Below are positions 1-7,697 of a stretch of 64,000 nt of DNA, in pieces. Origin of the DNA: SB21 sp964415295 (GTDB lineage: Bacteria > CLD3 > SB21); the NCBI GenBank assembly GCA_964415295.1, contig CAYPYN010000005.1, positions 124,001 through 188,000 of the forward strand, given 5' to 3'. The notes under the pieces are model-generated. The model worked only from the letters and a program-made list of their open reading frames with translations, had not been told where the DNA came from and ran no database searches. Position 1 is the first letter of the stretch. Each line of letters opens with the position of its first letter. A program made the translations under genes and the position numbers.

Positions 1-1
1 T

Positions 2-988
2 GAGATGCTTTTTATCATCGTTCACCAGGCCTACGAATTATGGTTCAAACAGATCCTTCACGAACTGGATTCCGTGATCCGTTTGTTCGAACGTGACTAC
101 GTAGATGAGAAGAATATCGGCTTAGCGGTCGCCCGGCTCCTGCGTATCACGGAGATCCAAAAGATACTGATTGACCAGCTCCGTATCCTTGAAACTATGA
201 CGCCTATGGATTTTCTGGAATTCCGTGACTACCTCGTACCGGCCTCCGGTTTTCAAAGCATCCAATTCCGTCTTATTGAGAACAAACTCGGACTTCAGCA
301 CAAACAGCGACTGCAATACAACGAAAGTCCTTACTACAGCCGTTTGTCGAAGGAACACCAGGATCTGCTGAAAGCCTCGGAAAGTCAAAAGCCGATGCTG
401 GGGTTGCTGGAAAGTTGGCTTGAACGCACGCCATTCCTTGAATTTGGCCACTTTAATTTTTGGAACGATTACCGCAACTCGGTTATTAGGATGCTGGAAG
501 ACGATAGAAAGATCATTGAGAAAAACAAAACCTCCACAGAGTCTGAAAAAGCACAGCAACTTGGTCAGTTGAAGAGTACGCAGGAAAGTTTTGAAGCCTT
601 GTTCGACGAGGCCAAACACAACCAATTGATCGAAAGCGGTCACCGAAGACTTTCCTACCGCGCTACGCAGGCGGCTTTATTGATTTTCCTGTATCGCGAT
701 CAGCCAATCCTGCATCTGCCATACCGGCTTTTGACCGCGCTGATCGATATTGATGAACTTTTTACAACTTGGCGTTACCGGCACGTGCTGATGGTACAGC
801 GGATGATCGGAACCAAGATAGGAACGGGTGGCTCATCCGGCTACCAATATCTTAAAGCCACTTCCGAGCAACACAAGATCTTCACGGACCTCTTTAATCT
901 TTCGACGTTCCTGATTCCCCGGTCGGCCTTGCCGAAACTACCCGAGGACGTGGAACAGAACCTGGGTTTTTACTATTCTAAGAAATGA
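2..988 (+). CDS. kynA: tryptophan 2,3-dioxygenase, 5'-truncated by window edge
   Basis: Heme dioxygenase that opens the indole ring of L-tryptophan to N-formylkynurenine, the first step of the kynurenine pathway. The reading frame is already open at the window edge (a Glu codon precedes the first visible Met), so the N-terminal part is missing. The family hallmark HQAYELWFKQ lies at the start of the visible part and supplies the substrate-side His. The RYRHVLMVQRMIG segment near residue 260 carries the proximal heme His, followed by the GTGGSSGYQYL substrate loop. Six further pathway enzymes lie within the next 12 kb, which supports the assignment. A promoter-like sequence follows before the next gene, so kynA may be read separately from the BMC genes. 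Confidence 0.96.
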   Translation, partial: EMLFIIVHQAYELWFKQILHELDSVIRLFERDYVDEKNIGLAVARLLRITEIQKILIDQLRILETMTPMDFLEFRDYLVPASGFQSIQFRLIENKLGLQHKQRLQYNESPYYSRLSKEHQDLLKASESQKPMLGLLESWLERTPFLEFGHFNFWNDYRNSVIRMLEDDRKIIEKNKTSTESEKAQQLGQLKSTQESFEALFDEAKHNQLIESGHRRLSYRATQAALLIFLYRDQPILHLPYRLLTALIDIDELFTTWRYRHVLMVQRMIGTKIGTGGSSGYQYLKATSEQHKIFTDLFNLSTFLIPRSALPKLPEDVEQNLGFYYSKK

Positions 989-1022
989 ACAGCTCTGCAC
1001 GGCTAAAAAGGAAAAGTCAATT

Positions 1023-1051
1023 TTGACACTGTTAAATATTTTGTGTTATAT
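1023..1051 (+). promoter_or_regulatory. sigma-70-like promoter ahead of the pduS/BMC unit
   Basis: A perfect TTGACA -35 box (1023-1028) and a TTATAT -10 box (1046-1051) are separated by 17 bp. They sit in the only sizeable gap between kynA and the PduS-like gene, giving a short leader of about 25 nt. No clear Shine-Dalgarno sequence precedes the ATG at 1082. Confidence 0.6.
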
Positions 1052-1081
1052 GTTTCTTGTTAATAAGTATATTACACAGTC

Positions 1082-2395
1082 ATGAGCGTTGTAGAAAAGA
1101 TAAAGAAAGCCGGTGTGGTAGGTGCGGGCGGTGCCGGATTCCCGACACATATTAAAGCCGGCTCCAAAGTGGATACCGTAATAGCCAACGGCGCCGAATG
1201 CGAACCATTGCTTCATAAGGATTACGAAGTGATGGTGCATTACCCGGAAGAAGTGGTCCGCGGTCTCAGGCACGTCATGGAGTCTACGGGCGCCAAACAA
1301 GGTATAATAGGAATAAAGGAGAAAAACCAGGACGCCGTTCAGGCAATAGAAAGGCACTTAGTTCCCGGTATTCGTATCCATCTATTAGGGGATTTTTATC
1401 CTTCGGGAGACGAGTACGTACTGGTATACGAGACCACCAAGCGTCTCATACCTCCGCAGGGTATCCCTCTGCAAGTCGGTATCGTGGTCAATAATGTTGA
1501 GACCTTTTATAATGTCTCGTTGGCGATGGACGGTAAACCGGTGACTGAGAAGTTCATCACCGTTGCCGGCGCAGTCAATAAACCTTTTACGGGTATCGTT
1601 CCGATCGGTATGAAATTCAAAGACGTACTGGAGTACGCCGGCGGAGCCAGCGTTCCGGATTTCGGCATCTTTGTCAGCGGCATCATGATGGGTTCGCTTG
1701 AATTCAATCTAAATAAGACGATCACCAAGACCTGCGCCGGACTGGTGGTGCTTCCAAGGGATCACAAGCTCGTAGAGCGTAAATCGCTGCCGGAAAAAGC
1801 GATGCACAGTATCGGTAAATCCGCCTGCGACCAATGCAGTTATTGTACGGAACTATGTCCGCGATATATTTTAGGCTACGATATCCAACCGCACAAGGTC
1901 ATGCGCAGTCTTGGTTTCACCAAGACCGGCGAGGCCTACTGGAATCAATTTGCTTCGCTTTGCTGCGCCTGCGGGCTGTGCACTTTGTACGCGTGCCCTG
2001 AAAGCCTGTTTCCGAAAGAAGCCTGCGATCAGAGTAAGCGCGCGATGAAGGCCGAAGGCATCAAATGGAGCGGCCCTATGAATATTGAGCCGCATCCGAT
2101 GTACGAAGGGCGTCGCACACCGCTTAAGATGCTTGTGAAACGGCTCGGGATCACCGAGTACGATGTACACGCACCCTACGTCGGGCGGATCATTCATGAT
2201 ATCGATTCCGTAACCATACCTCTTCAGCAACACATGGGCGCAAAAGCTGAACCCGTGGTGCGTACCGGCGACAGCGTCAAGAACGGCCACACGATCGCAG
2301 AAGTGAAAGAAGGAGAAATGGGCGCTCATATACATGCCAGCATCGAAGGCGACGTTCATCTGACGGAACACGGTATTGAGATAAAGAAGAAATGA
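1082..2395 (+). CDS. PduS/RnfC-like SLBB ferredoxin reductase (BMC electron carrier)
   Basis: 437 residues, close to PduS, the flavin and iron-sulfur cobalamin reductase of propanediol microcompartments, and to RnfC. The N-terminus has the glycine-rich GVVGAGGAGFPTH stretch (residues 11-23), followed by the AECEPLL segment typical of this family. Two 4Fe-4S cysteine clusters follow: CDQCSYCTELCP near residue 249 and CCACGLCTLYACP near residue 294. A C-terminal barrel-sandwich part contains VRTGDSVKNGHTIAEV. The family passes electrons between NADH, FMN and Fe-S centres. Directly downstream is a PduT-like shell protein whose pore Cys is a candidate Fe-S ligand, so the pair may move electrons across a shell. 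There is no cobalamin-dependent diol dehydratase here, so the role is more likely NAD+ recycling for the aldehyde dehydrogenase; that role is inference. Confidence 0.88.
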   Translation: MSVVEKIKKAGVVGAGGAGFPTHIKAGSKVDTVIANGAECEPLLHKDYEVMVHYPEEVVRGLRHVMESTGAKQGIIGIKEKNQDAVQAIERHLVPGIRIHLLGDFYPSGDEYVLVYETTKRLIPPQGIPLQVGIVVNNVETFYNVSLAMDGKPVTEKFITVAGAVNKPFTGIVPIGMKFKDVLEYAGGASVPDFGIFVSGIMMGSLEFNLNKTITKTCAGLVVLPRDHKLVERKSLPEKAMHSIGKSACDQCSYCTELCPRYILGYDIQPHKVMRSLGFTKTGEAYWNQFASLCCACGLCTLYACPESLFPKEACDQSKRAMKAEGIKWSGPMNIEPHPMYEGRRTPLKMLVKRLGITEYDVHAPYVGRIIHDIDSVTIPLQQHMGAKAEPVVRTGDSVKNGHTIAEVKEGEMGAHIHASIEGDVHLTEHGIEIKKK

Positions 2396-2507
2396 ACAGC
2401 CAAACGCTTAATATAGAATATCCGATTGTTAAGTCTCACGTCATTGAGTGTTATGGTTCTTTATACTATGAAGCGCATCAAGAAAATCAGGTAAAAGGAA
2501 AATTTTA

Positions 2508-3059
2508 ATGACCATGAATGCCATAGGTTTGATCGAATTAAGCAGTATTGCTGCAGGATTTGAAACTGCAGACGCGATGCTCAAGGCGGCCAATGTTAAT
2601 ATCCTGCTTGCGCGGTCCATTTGTTCCGGGAAATACATCGTCATGATCGGCGGTGAAGTGGCCGCCGTACAGTCCGGGGTAGATGCCGGCGCGGCCGTTG
2701 CACGGGGCTCAGTAGTGGATACTTTCATCATACCCCATGTTCATCCGGATGTTTTTCCTGCCATTGCCGGTACCGGCAAAACGGAGATGCGGGAGTCGCT
2801 CGGCATCATAGAATCCTTTTCGGTGGCCTCCCTGATCGAAGCCGCAGACGCCGCGGTGAAAGCCGCTCATGTGAAACTTCTGGAGATTCGTCTTGCAATG
2901 GCTTTGGGTGGAAAGGCCTTTCTAACGATGACCGGCGAAGTGGCCGCCGTTCAAGCCGCTGTGGATGCGGGTGCGCGTATCGTAGCGGAAAAAGGATTGC
3001 TCGTAAATAAAGTTGTGATTCCAGGACCGAGACCGGAATTACTGACGGAGGTCGTGTAA
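2508..3059 (+). CDS. BMC-T tandem-domain shell protein, PduT-like
   Basis: 183 residues formed by two BMC domains. The first begins MNAIGLIELSSIAAGFE and the second near residue 98 with SLGIIESFSVASLIEA. Both have the EVAAVQ-x-x-VDAGA helix typical of BMC proteins. Such proteins form trimeric pseudohexamers that tile the facets of protein microcompartments. Domain 1 contains RSICSGKYIVM, with Cys39 in the position of the PduT pore Cys that binds a 4Fe-4S cluster. It follows the PduS-like gene by 112 bp, and its ATG has an AAAGGA sequence 8 nt upstream. No BMC-H or pentameric BMC-P gene is in the window, so a full shell needs genes elsewhere. The BMC-domain assignment is very firm; the Fe-S assignment rests on motif similarity. 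Confidence 0.93.
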   Translation: MTMNAIGLIELSSIAAGFETADAMLKAANVNILLARSICSGKYIVMIGGEVAAVQSGVDAGAAVARGSVVDTFIIPHVHPDVFPAIAGTGKTEMRESLGIIESFSVASLIEAADAAVKAAHVKLLEIRLAMALGGKAFLTMTGEVAAVQAAVDAGARIVAEKGLLVNKVVIPGPRPELLTEVV

Positions 3060-3109
3060 GTATTGACCAGCAAGGTTCATGTAACTGAGATCTTTCTAAC
3101 GAGAAGCCA

Positions 3110-3898
3110 ATGAATATTGAATTAAGAAACAAAAATGCGATCGTCTGCGGCAGTACGCAAGGTATCGGTAAAGCCGTGGCTTTAGAACTGGCGTCTCTCG
3201 GAGCGAATGTCTGCCTGATGGCACGAAATGAAAATTCGTTGAAATCCGTTCTCCGTGAACTGGATGAATCCCACGGACAAAGACACGCATACATTTGTGC
3301 CGATTTTTCCAGACCGGACGAAGTCAAAGAAAAGATCGCGGCCTTCGTTATGAAGAACTTGCCGGTTCATATCCTGGTTAATAATACGGGAGGTCCTCCG
3401 GGAGGAGCGGTCACCGAAGCGACGGCGCAGGCGTTTGAACAGGCTTTTGCGCAGCATCTGATCAATAACCACACTCTTGTTCAGGCCGTCCTGCCCGGCA
3501 TGAAAAAGGAAAAATATGGCCGCATCGTCAACATCATCTCTACCTCTGTCAAACAACCGATCAAAGGACTTGGCGTTTCAAATACGGTTCGCGCCGCCGT
3601 CGCTAACTGGGCCAAAACATTATCATTTGAAGTCGCACCGTTTGGTATAACGGTGAATAACGTTCTTCCCGGGGCTACGAAAACAGAGCGGCTCCATTCG
3701 CTGATCGAAGCCAAATCCAGGAATACCGGACGGCCGGTTGCGGAACTTACACAAGAGATGGTCGCAGAGATTCCGATGGGGCGTTTTGCAGAACCGGAAG
3801 AGATCGCTCATGCGGTCGCATTCCTTTGTTCTCCCGCCGCGGGCTACATCACCGGCATTAATGTGCCGGTCGACGGCGGAAGAATGGGTTGTTTGTAG
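3110..3898 (+). CDS. SDR-family protein with degenerate catalytic motif
   Basis: 262-residue FabG-like short-chain dehydrogenase/reductase. The nucleotide-binding turn CGSTQGIG is at residues 13-20, NNTGG near residue 88, and the C-terminus has the usual GYITGINVPVDGGR. The catalytic Tyr-x3-Lys is not present: the matching stretch reads GVSNTVRAAVANWAK, giving Ser and Arg at those positions, as in a known SDR subgroup lacking the Tyr/Lys pair. It may therefore not be a standard alcohol/ketone oxidoreductase. It sits 50 bp after the shell gene and upstream of the 2-aminomuconate-semialdehyde dehydrogenase. SDR proteins also occur in aromatic-type BMC loci as I remember them, but its reaction here is unknown. 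Confidence 0.8.
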   Translation: MNIELRNKNAIVCGSTQGIGKAVALELASLGANVCLMARNENSLKSVLRELDESHGQRHAYICADFSRPDEVKEKIAAFVMKNLPVHILVNNTGGPPGGAVTEATAQAFEQAFAQHLINNHTLVQAVLPGMKKEKYGRIVNIISTSVKQPIKGLGVSNTVRAAVANWAKTLSFEVAPFGITVNNVLPGATKTERLHSLIEAKSRNTGRPVAELTQEMVAEIPMGRFAEPEEIAHAVAFLCSPAAGYITGINVPVDGGRMGCL

Positions 3899-3926
3899 TT
3901 CCTTCAGCTTGTGCTGACTTATACAA

Positions 3927-5132
3927 ATGAATCGTATATCAAGTTACCTGACATACATTTCACTCGTTCTTTGTGTTTCCTGTGACGCATCGTCTGACAA
4001 GGATCGCAACGGAACAACCAACGATTATCCGACATCCGGCCGAAGCATTGGCGAACCGGGGTGTTCGGCCAACAGGATCGTACGGGCTTCCGACGGCAAT
4101 TATGTTCTGGTCGGCACCAAATACTACAGCGATCCCCATGCTCCTCTGGTCACTCAGATCGATGCGTACGCCATGAAGATTGCGGCCAACGGCGACTCTC
4201 TTTGGAAAAGAAATGTCGGCGCTTTTGATGCGGATTACGGTAATTCGGTCATCGAAAGTCCTGACGGTCAATATTTACTTGGCATAAACACGATCTATAC
4301 TCAGGAAACATCGATACATTACGAGGCTTCTGCCGTTCGTACGGATGGTGCCGGTCATGAACTTTGGAAGAGTTCTTTCTTTGGCCTTTGGGCGGAATTT
4401 TTCGGATCGTATGTTCAAACCGCTGCCGACGACGGATATGTAATTGGCGGAACTTCTACGGCGTCGGGCAACGCATCGTATGATGTTACACTTGTAAAAC
4501 TGAGCTCTGACGGTGACAGTGTGTGGACAAAGACGTATACCGGAGCGTCCAACGAATACGTTACGGATCTGCTTCGCACCGGAGACGGAGGTTACGCGAT
4601 ACTTGGCAATGCTCAATCGCTGGGCATTTCCGGGTTTGTCCTTAAGACGGACGCCAGCGGCAATCAACAGTGGAATAAATCTTACGGTTTTCTGGCCAAC
4701 GGCGGAAGAATGACCGGTGAACAAACGGCCGATGGCGGTTTTATACTCTGCGCTACAAAATTAGTGAACGGTTATGAGAATGTATATTTGATACGGACCA
4801 ATTCATCCGGCGATACGCTTTGGACGCGCAACTACGGAGGCACGGGCTCGGAAATGGCAAGTCAAGTTCGTATAACTTCTGATGGAGGATTCATTGCGGC
4901 CGGAATTACTACGATCATCGGCTATCCAGCAAATTGTGATGCTTATCTGATCAGGACGGACGCTTACGGCGATACTTTGTGGACCCGTACCTACGGCGGA
5001 AGTCTTGACGATTATGCTTATTCAGTAGTTGAGACGGAAGATCGCGGTTTCATTGTTGTTGGTGAAACCGAAAATTTCGGAAGCGGAATATTTTTTGTAA
5101 GAACGGACAGTCTGGGAAACCCTCTGGAATAA
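3927..5132 (+). CDS. secreted beta-propeller-like repeat protein
   Basis: 401 residues with an N-terminal hydrophobic export signal ending LVLCVSC. A lipid attachment Cys is possible, but the lipobox is weak. The rest consists of about seven repeats of roughly 50 residues. Each carries a phrase like DGGYAILGNA or DGGFIAAGIT followed by a LIRTDAYGDTLWTRTYGG-type strand. Similar repeats form extracellular beta-propellers in Bacteroidota-like bacteria. It is the only evident exported protein in this stretch and lies 28 bp after the SDR gene and 3 bp before the SUFU-domain gene, so it is probably co-transcribed. Its link to tryptophan catabolism is unclear. Confidence 0.65.
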   Translation: MNRISSYLTYISLVLCVSCDASSDKDRNGTTNDYPTSGRSIGEPGCSANRIVRASDGNYVLVGTKYYSDPHAPLVTQIDAYAMKIAANGDSLWKRNVGAFDADYGNSVIESPDGQYLLGINTIYTQETSIHYEASAVRTDGAGHELWKSSFFGLWAEFFGSYVQTAADDGYVIGGTSTASGNASYDVTLVKLSSDGDSVWTKTYTGASNEYVTDLLRTGDGGYAILGNAQSLGISGFVLKTDASGNQQWNKSYGFLANGGRMTGEQTADGGFILCATKLVNGYENVYLIRTNSSGDTLWTRNYGGTGSEMASQVRITSDGGFIAAGITTIIGYPANCDAYLIRTDAYGDTLWTRTYGGSLDDYAYSVVETEDRGFIVVGETENFGSGIFFVRTDSLGNPLE

Positions 5133-5135
5133 AAG

Positions 5136-5720
5136 ATGAAAGACACCATGGAACCCACTGAACGAATGCGGCACATCTTCGATGAGCATGTTTCGCATTA
5201 TGGAGACCCGGATCTTCAGTTTGAATTCGGTCAGGGCGGGAACGGATATTTTCACCGGTTGGACGTTTTTGTCTGGCTGGCGACGAATGATCTTCCGATG
5301 ACAACGTTTTCGACATTGGGAATGGCCGATCGACCCATGCCGGGCGTTGCCCATCGATGTGAAATGCACTGGACGATTCGAGGAACCTTGAAAGACACCG
5401 ATTTGTCGAATTGTTCTTTCTTCCTGTCCAAACTGGCCGAATACCCCTTCTTCAAAAGTACAGCGCTCGATCACTGGCACATTATAAAGGACCTTGAGAT
5501 ACCGGCTTTTTCTGAATGCGCGCATATCCTTTTTCATCCGAGCTTCGTTCCGAACGGCTGGGACAACATGGATTGGAACGGAGAGACCATAAAGATCCTT
5601 AATCTCGTTCCGCTGACCCATGACGAATACAGACAGTCGGAAATATCAGGCATTCCTTCTATGTTGGATCGGTTGTATAATTCACGTATCGACATATTCA
5701 GTAACAGACCGTCATCATGA
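5136..5720 (+). CDS. suppressor-of-fused (SUFU)-domain protein
   Basis: 194-residue cytosolic protein matching the bacterial SUFU family: a LDVFVWLATNDLPMTTFSTLGM strand pair near residue 45 and a C-terminal NGWDNMDWNGETIKILNLVPLT segment. Bacterial SUFU proteins are best known as immunity proteins in polymorphic toxin systems, but many are uncharacterised housekeeping-like proteins. Here no toxin is near. The gene follows the propeller protein by 3 bp and overlaps the dehydrogenase start by 4 bp, so it is embedded and probably translationally coupled in the catabolic unit. Function in this context is unknown. Confidence 0.75.
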   Translation: MKDTMEPTERMRHIFDEHVSHYGDPDLQFEFGQGGNGYFHRLDVFVWLATNDLPMTTFSTLGMADRPMPGVAHRCEMHWTIRGTLKDTDLSNCSFFLSKLAEYPFFKSTALDHWHIIKDLEIPAFSECAHILFHPSFVPNGWDNMDWNGETIKILNLVPLTHDEYRQSEISGIPSMLDRLYNSRIDIFSNRPSS

Positions 5721-7162
5721 TCAAGATCAAGAACTACATCAACGGCGCGTTGGCCGAGCCTATTTCACAAAATTACCTGGATAATTTCGATCCGTCCACC
5801 GGGAAGGTGTATTCGCATTGCCCGGACTCCGATGAAAGAGACATTGCCGCGGCCGTTGAAGCCGCGCGAAAGGCCTTCCCGGCGTGGGCCGCCACTCCCA
5901 AGGAGAAACGTTCCCGCATCTTGATGCGTGTGGCTGAATTGATCGAACGGGACCTCGACGCTTTGGCTTTGGCGGAATCGATCGATAACGGCAAAACGGT
6001 CAGATTAGCGAGAGAACTCGATATTCCGAGAGCGTCGAGCAACTTTTATTTTTTTGCCACCGCGGCGATGCAGTTCTCCAGCGAAGCCCATTCGATGGAA
6101 GACAGCGCCGTCAATTACACGCTGCGCGATCCGATAGGTGTGGTTGGCTGTATCTCTCCGTGGAATCTTCCGCTATATTTGTTTACATGGAAGATCGCGC
6201 CGGCCTTAGCGGCCGGGAATTGCGTCGTAGCCAAGCCATCTGAGATCACCCCCATGACGGCCTTTAAATTATCAGAAATCAGCATCGAAGCGGGTCTGCC
6301 GCCGGGCGTACTCAATATCGTACACGGCCTCGGACCCAAAGTTGGCGGCGCCATTTCGTCGCATCCCGCGATCACCGCGGTTTCATTCACAGGCGGAACC
6401 AGGACCGGAGCCGAGATCGCCCGCACAGCGGCGCCGATGTTCAAGAAATTGTCGCTGGAACTGGGAGGCAAAAATCCGACCATTATTTTTCCCGACTGTC
6501 AATATGAGGAAATGATAAAGACCACGATCCGTTCTTCTTTTTCAAACCAAGGCGAGATATGCCTGTGCGGATCAAGGATTTACGTTGAGAGATCTTTATA
6601 TGAGAAATTCAAAAATGACTTCGTTGAGCGTGTAAGGAAACTGAAGGTCGGCGATCCGCTTTCTCCGGAAAGCGACCAGGGCGCGATCGTTTCCAAACAA
6701 CATTTCGAAAAAATCCTATACTACTTCGACCTCGCTCAAAAAGAAGGCGGCAAGGTTTTATGCGGAGGGCGCTCTGTACGATTAGATGGGCGATGTAAGG
6801 ACGGCTGGTTTATTGAGCCAACCGTAATCGAAGGGCTGCCGTCCGACTGCCGAACCAACCAGGAAGAAATCTTCGGCCCTGTTGTGACCATTGCACCGTT
6901 TGACTCTGAGGAAGAAGTTATAACCACCTCTAACTCAACTCCTTATGGACTCGCTTCCGTTGTGTGGACTGAAAATCTGACGAGGGCTCACCGAATGGCC
7001 GCTGTATTAAAAACCGGGATTGTCTGGATCAACTGCTGGCTTTTACGCGACCTGCGGACGCCTTTTGGAGGAATGAAGAACTCCGGCGTCGGACGCGAAG
7101 GCGGATTTGAAGCGATGAGATTTTTTACGGAACCGAAGAACGTGTGTGTGAAGCTCAAATAG
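5717..7162 (+). CDS. 2-aminomuconate-6-semialdehyde dehydrogenase (ALDH8-type)
   Basis: 481-residue NAD+-dependent aldehyde dehydrogenase. It should oxidise 2-aminomuconate semialdehyde to 2-aminomuconate, diverting the pathway from picolinate. Visible catalytic residues are Asn150 (ISPWNLPLY), Glu248 (LSLELGGKNP) and Cys282 (NQGEICLCGSR). The C-terminal WINCWLLRDLRTPFGGMKNSG plus FFTEPKNVCV ending is typical of ALDH8A1 and bacterial AMSDH rather than of general aldehyde dehydrogenases. The start overlaps the SUFU gene as ATGA. It lacks a terminal extension that could be a BMC targeting peptide. The neighbouring ACMSD (which makes its substrate) and deaminase (which uses its product) support the assignment over 2-hydroxymuconate-semialdehyde dehydrogenase. 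Confidence 0.9.
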   Translation: MIKIKNYINGALAEPISQNYLDNFDPSTGKVYSHCPDSDERDIAAAVEAARKAFPAWAATPKEKRSRILMRVAELIERDLDALALAESIDNGKTVRLARELDIPRASSNFYFFATAAMQFSSEAHSMEDSAVNYTLRDPIGVVGCISPWNLPLYLFTWKIAPALAAGNCVVAKPSEITPMTAFKLSEISIEAGLPPGVLNIVHGLGPKVGGAISSHPAITAVSFTGGTRTGAEIARTAAPMFKKLSLELGGKNPTIIFPDCQYEEMIKTTIRSSFSNQGEICLCGSRIYVERSLYEKFKNDFVERVRKLKVGDPLSPESDQGAIVSKQHFEKILYYFDLAQKEGGKVLCGGRSVRLDGRCKDGWFIEPTVIEGLPSDCRTNQEEIFGPVVTIAPFDSEEEVITTSNSTPYGLASVVWTENLTRAHRMAAVLKTGIVWINCWLLRDLRTPFGGMKNSGVGREGGFEAMRFFTEPKNVCVKLK

Positions 7163-7217
7163 TTACGACGATATCGATAATTAACGATCAAGGATCTACA
7201 GGATACTGATAAATCAA

Positions 7218-7697
7218 ATGAAGACTGTAAATAAGAAGAAAACAAACAAGAAGAGTAACAAACGCAAAACCGCAGATCGCAAGCCAGCCGTTGTCCATTC
7301 CCAAAGAGCGCCGGAGCCTGTCGGTCCTTACCCACATGCGCGCCGGGTAGGCCATTTGCTGTTCTTGTCAGGCGTAGGCCCGCGAGAAAAGGGAACCAAA
7401 AAAATCCCGGGCGTGGAATTGGACGAAAATGGGGTTATTCTTTCCTACGATATTGAAACGCAGTGCCGTTCGGTCTTTCAGAATGTTCGCCGTATTCTCG
7501 AAGACGCCGGGTCGGGCTGGGATAGGATCGTGGATGTGACGGTGTTTTTAACGAATATGAAAAAGGATTTCCCTGTTTACAACCGCGTTTATGCGGAGTA
7601 TTTCACCGATAACAAACCTTGCCGAACCACCGTGGAAGTGAACGCTCTGCCTACGCCTATCGCGATCGAACTCAAAGTCATTGCTACGATCCGATAA
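7218..7697 (+). CDS. RidA/YjgF-family 2-aminomuconate deaminase
   Basis: 159 residues. From residue 34 the protein matches 2-aminomuconate deaminases of the nitrobenzoate and kynurenine pathways: EPVGPYPHARRVGHLLFLSG, then DVTVFLTNMKKDFPVYN and NKPCRTTVEVNALPTP. The expected reaction is hydrolytic deamination of 2-aminomuconate to 4-oxalocrotonate with ammonia release. A Lys/Arg-rich extension of about 30 residues precedes the conserved domain. It is not the amphipathic helix usually seen in BMC cargo, and could bind a negatively charged partner or reflect a start site set too far upstream. No second in-frame Met occurs before the domain. The stop codon directly abuts the stop codon of the opposing monooxygenase gene. 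Confidence 0.87.
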   Translation: MKTVNKKKTNKKSNKRKTADRKPAVVHSQRAPEPVGPYPHARRVGHLLFLSGVGPREKGTKKIPGVELDENGVILSYDIETQCRSVFQNVRRILEDAGSGWDRIVDVTVFLTNMKKDFPVYNRVYAEYFTDNKPCRTTVEVNALPTPIAIELKVIATIR

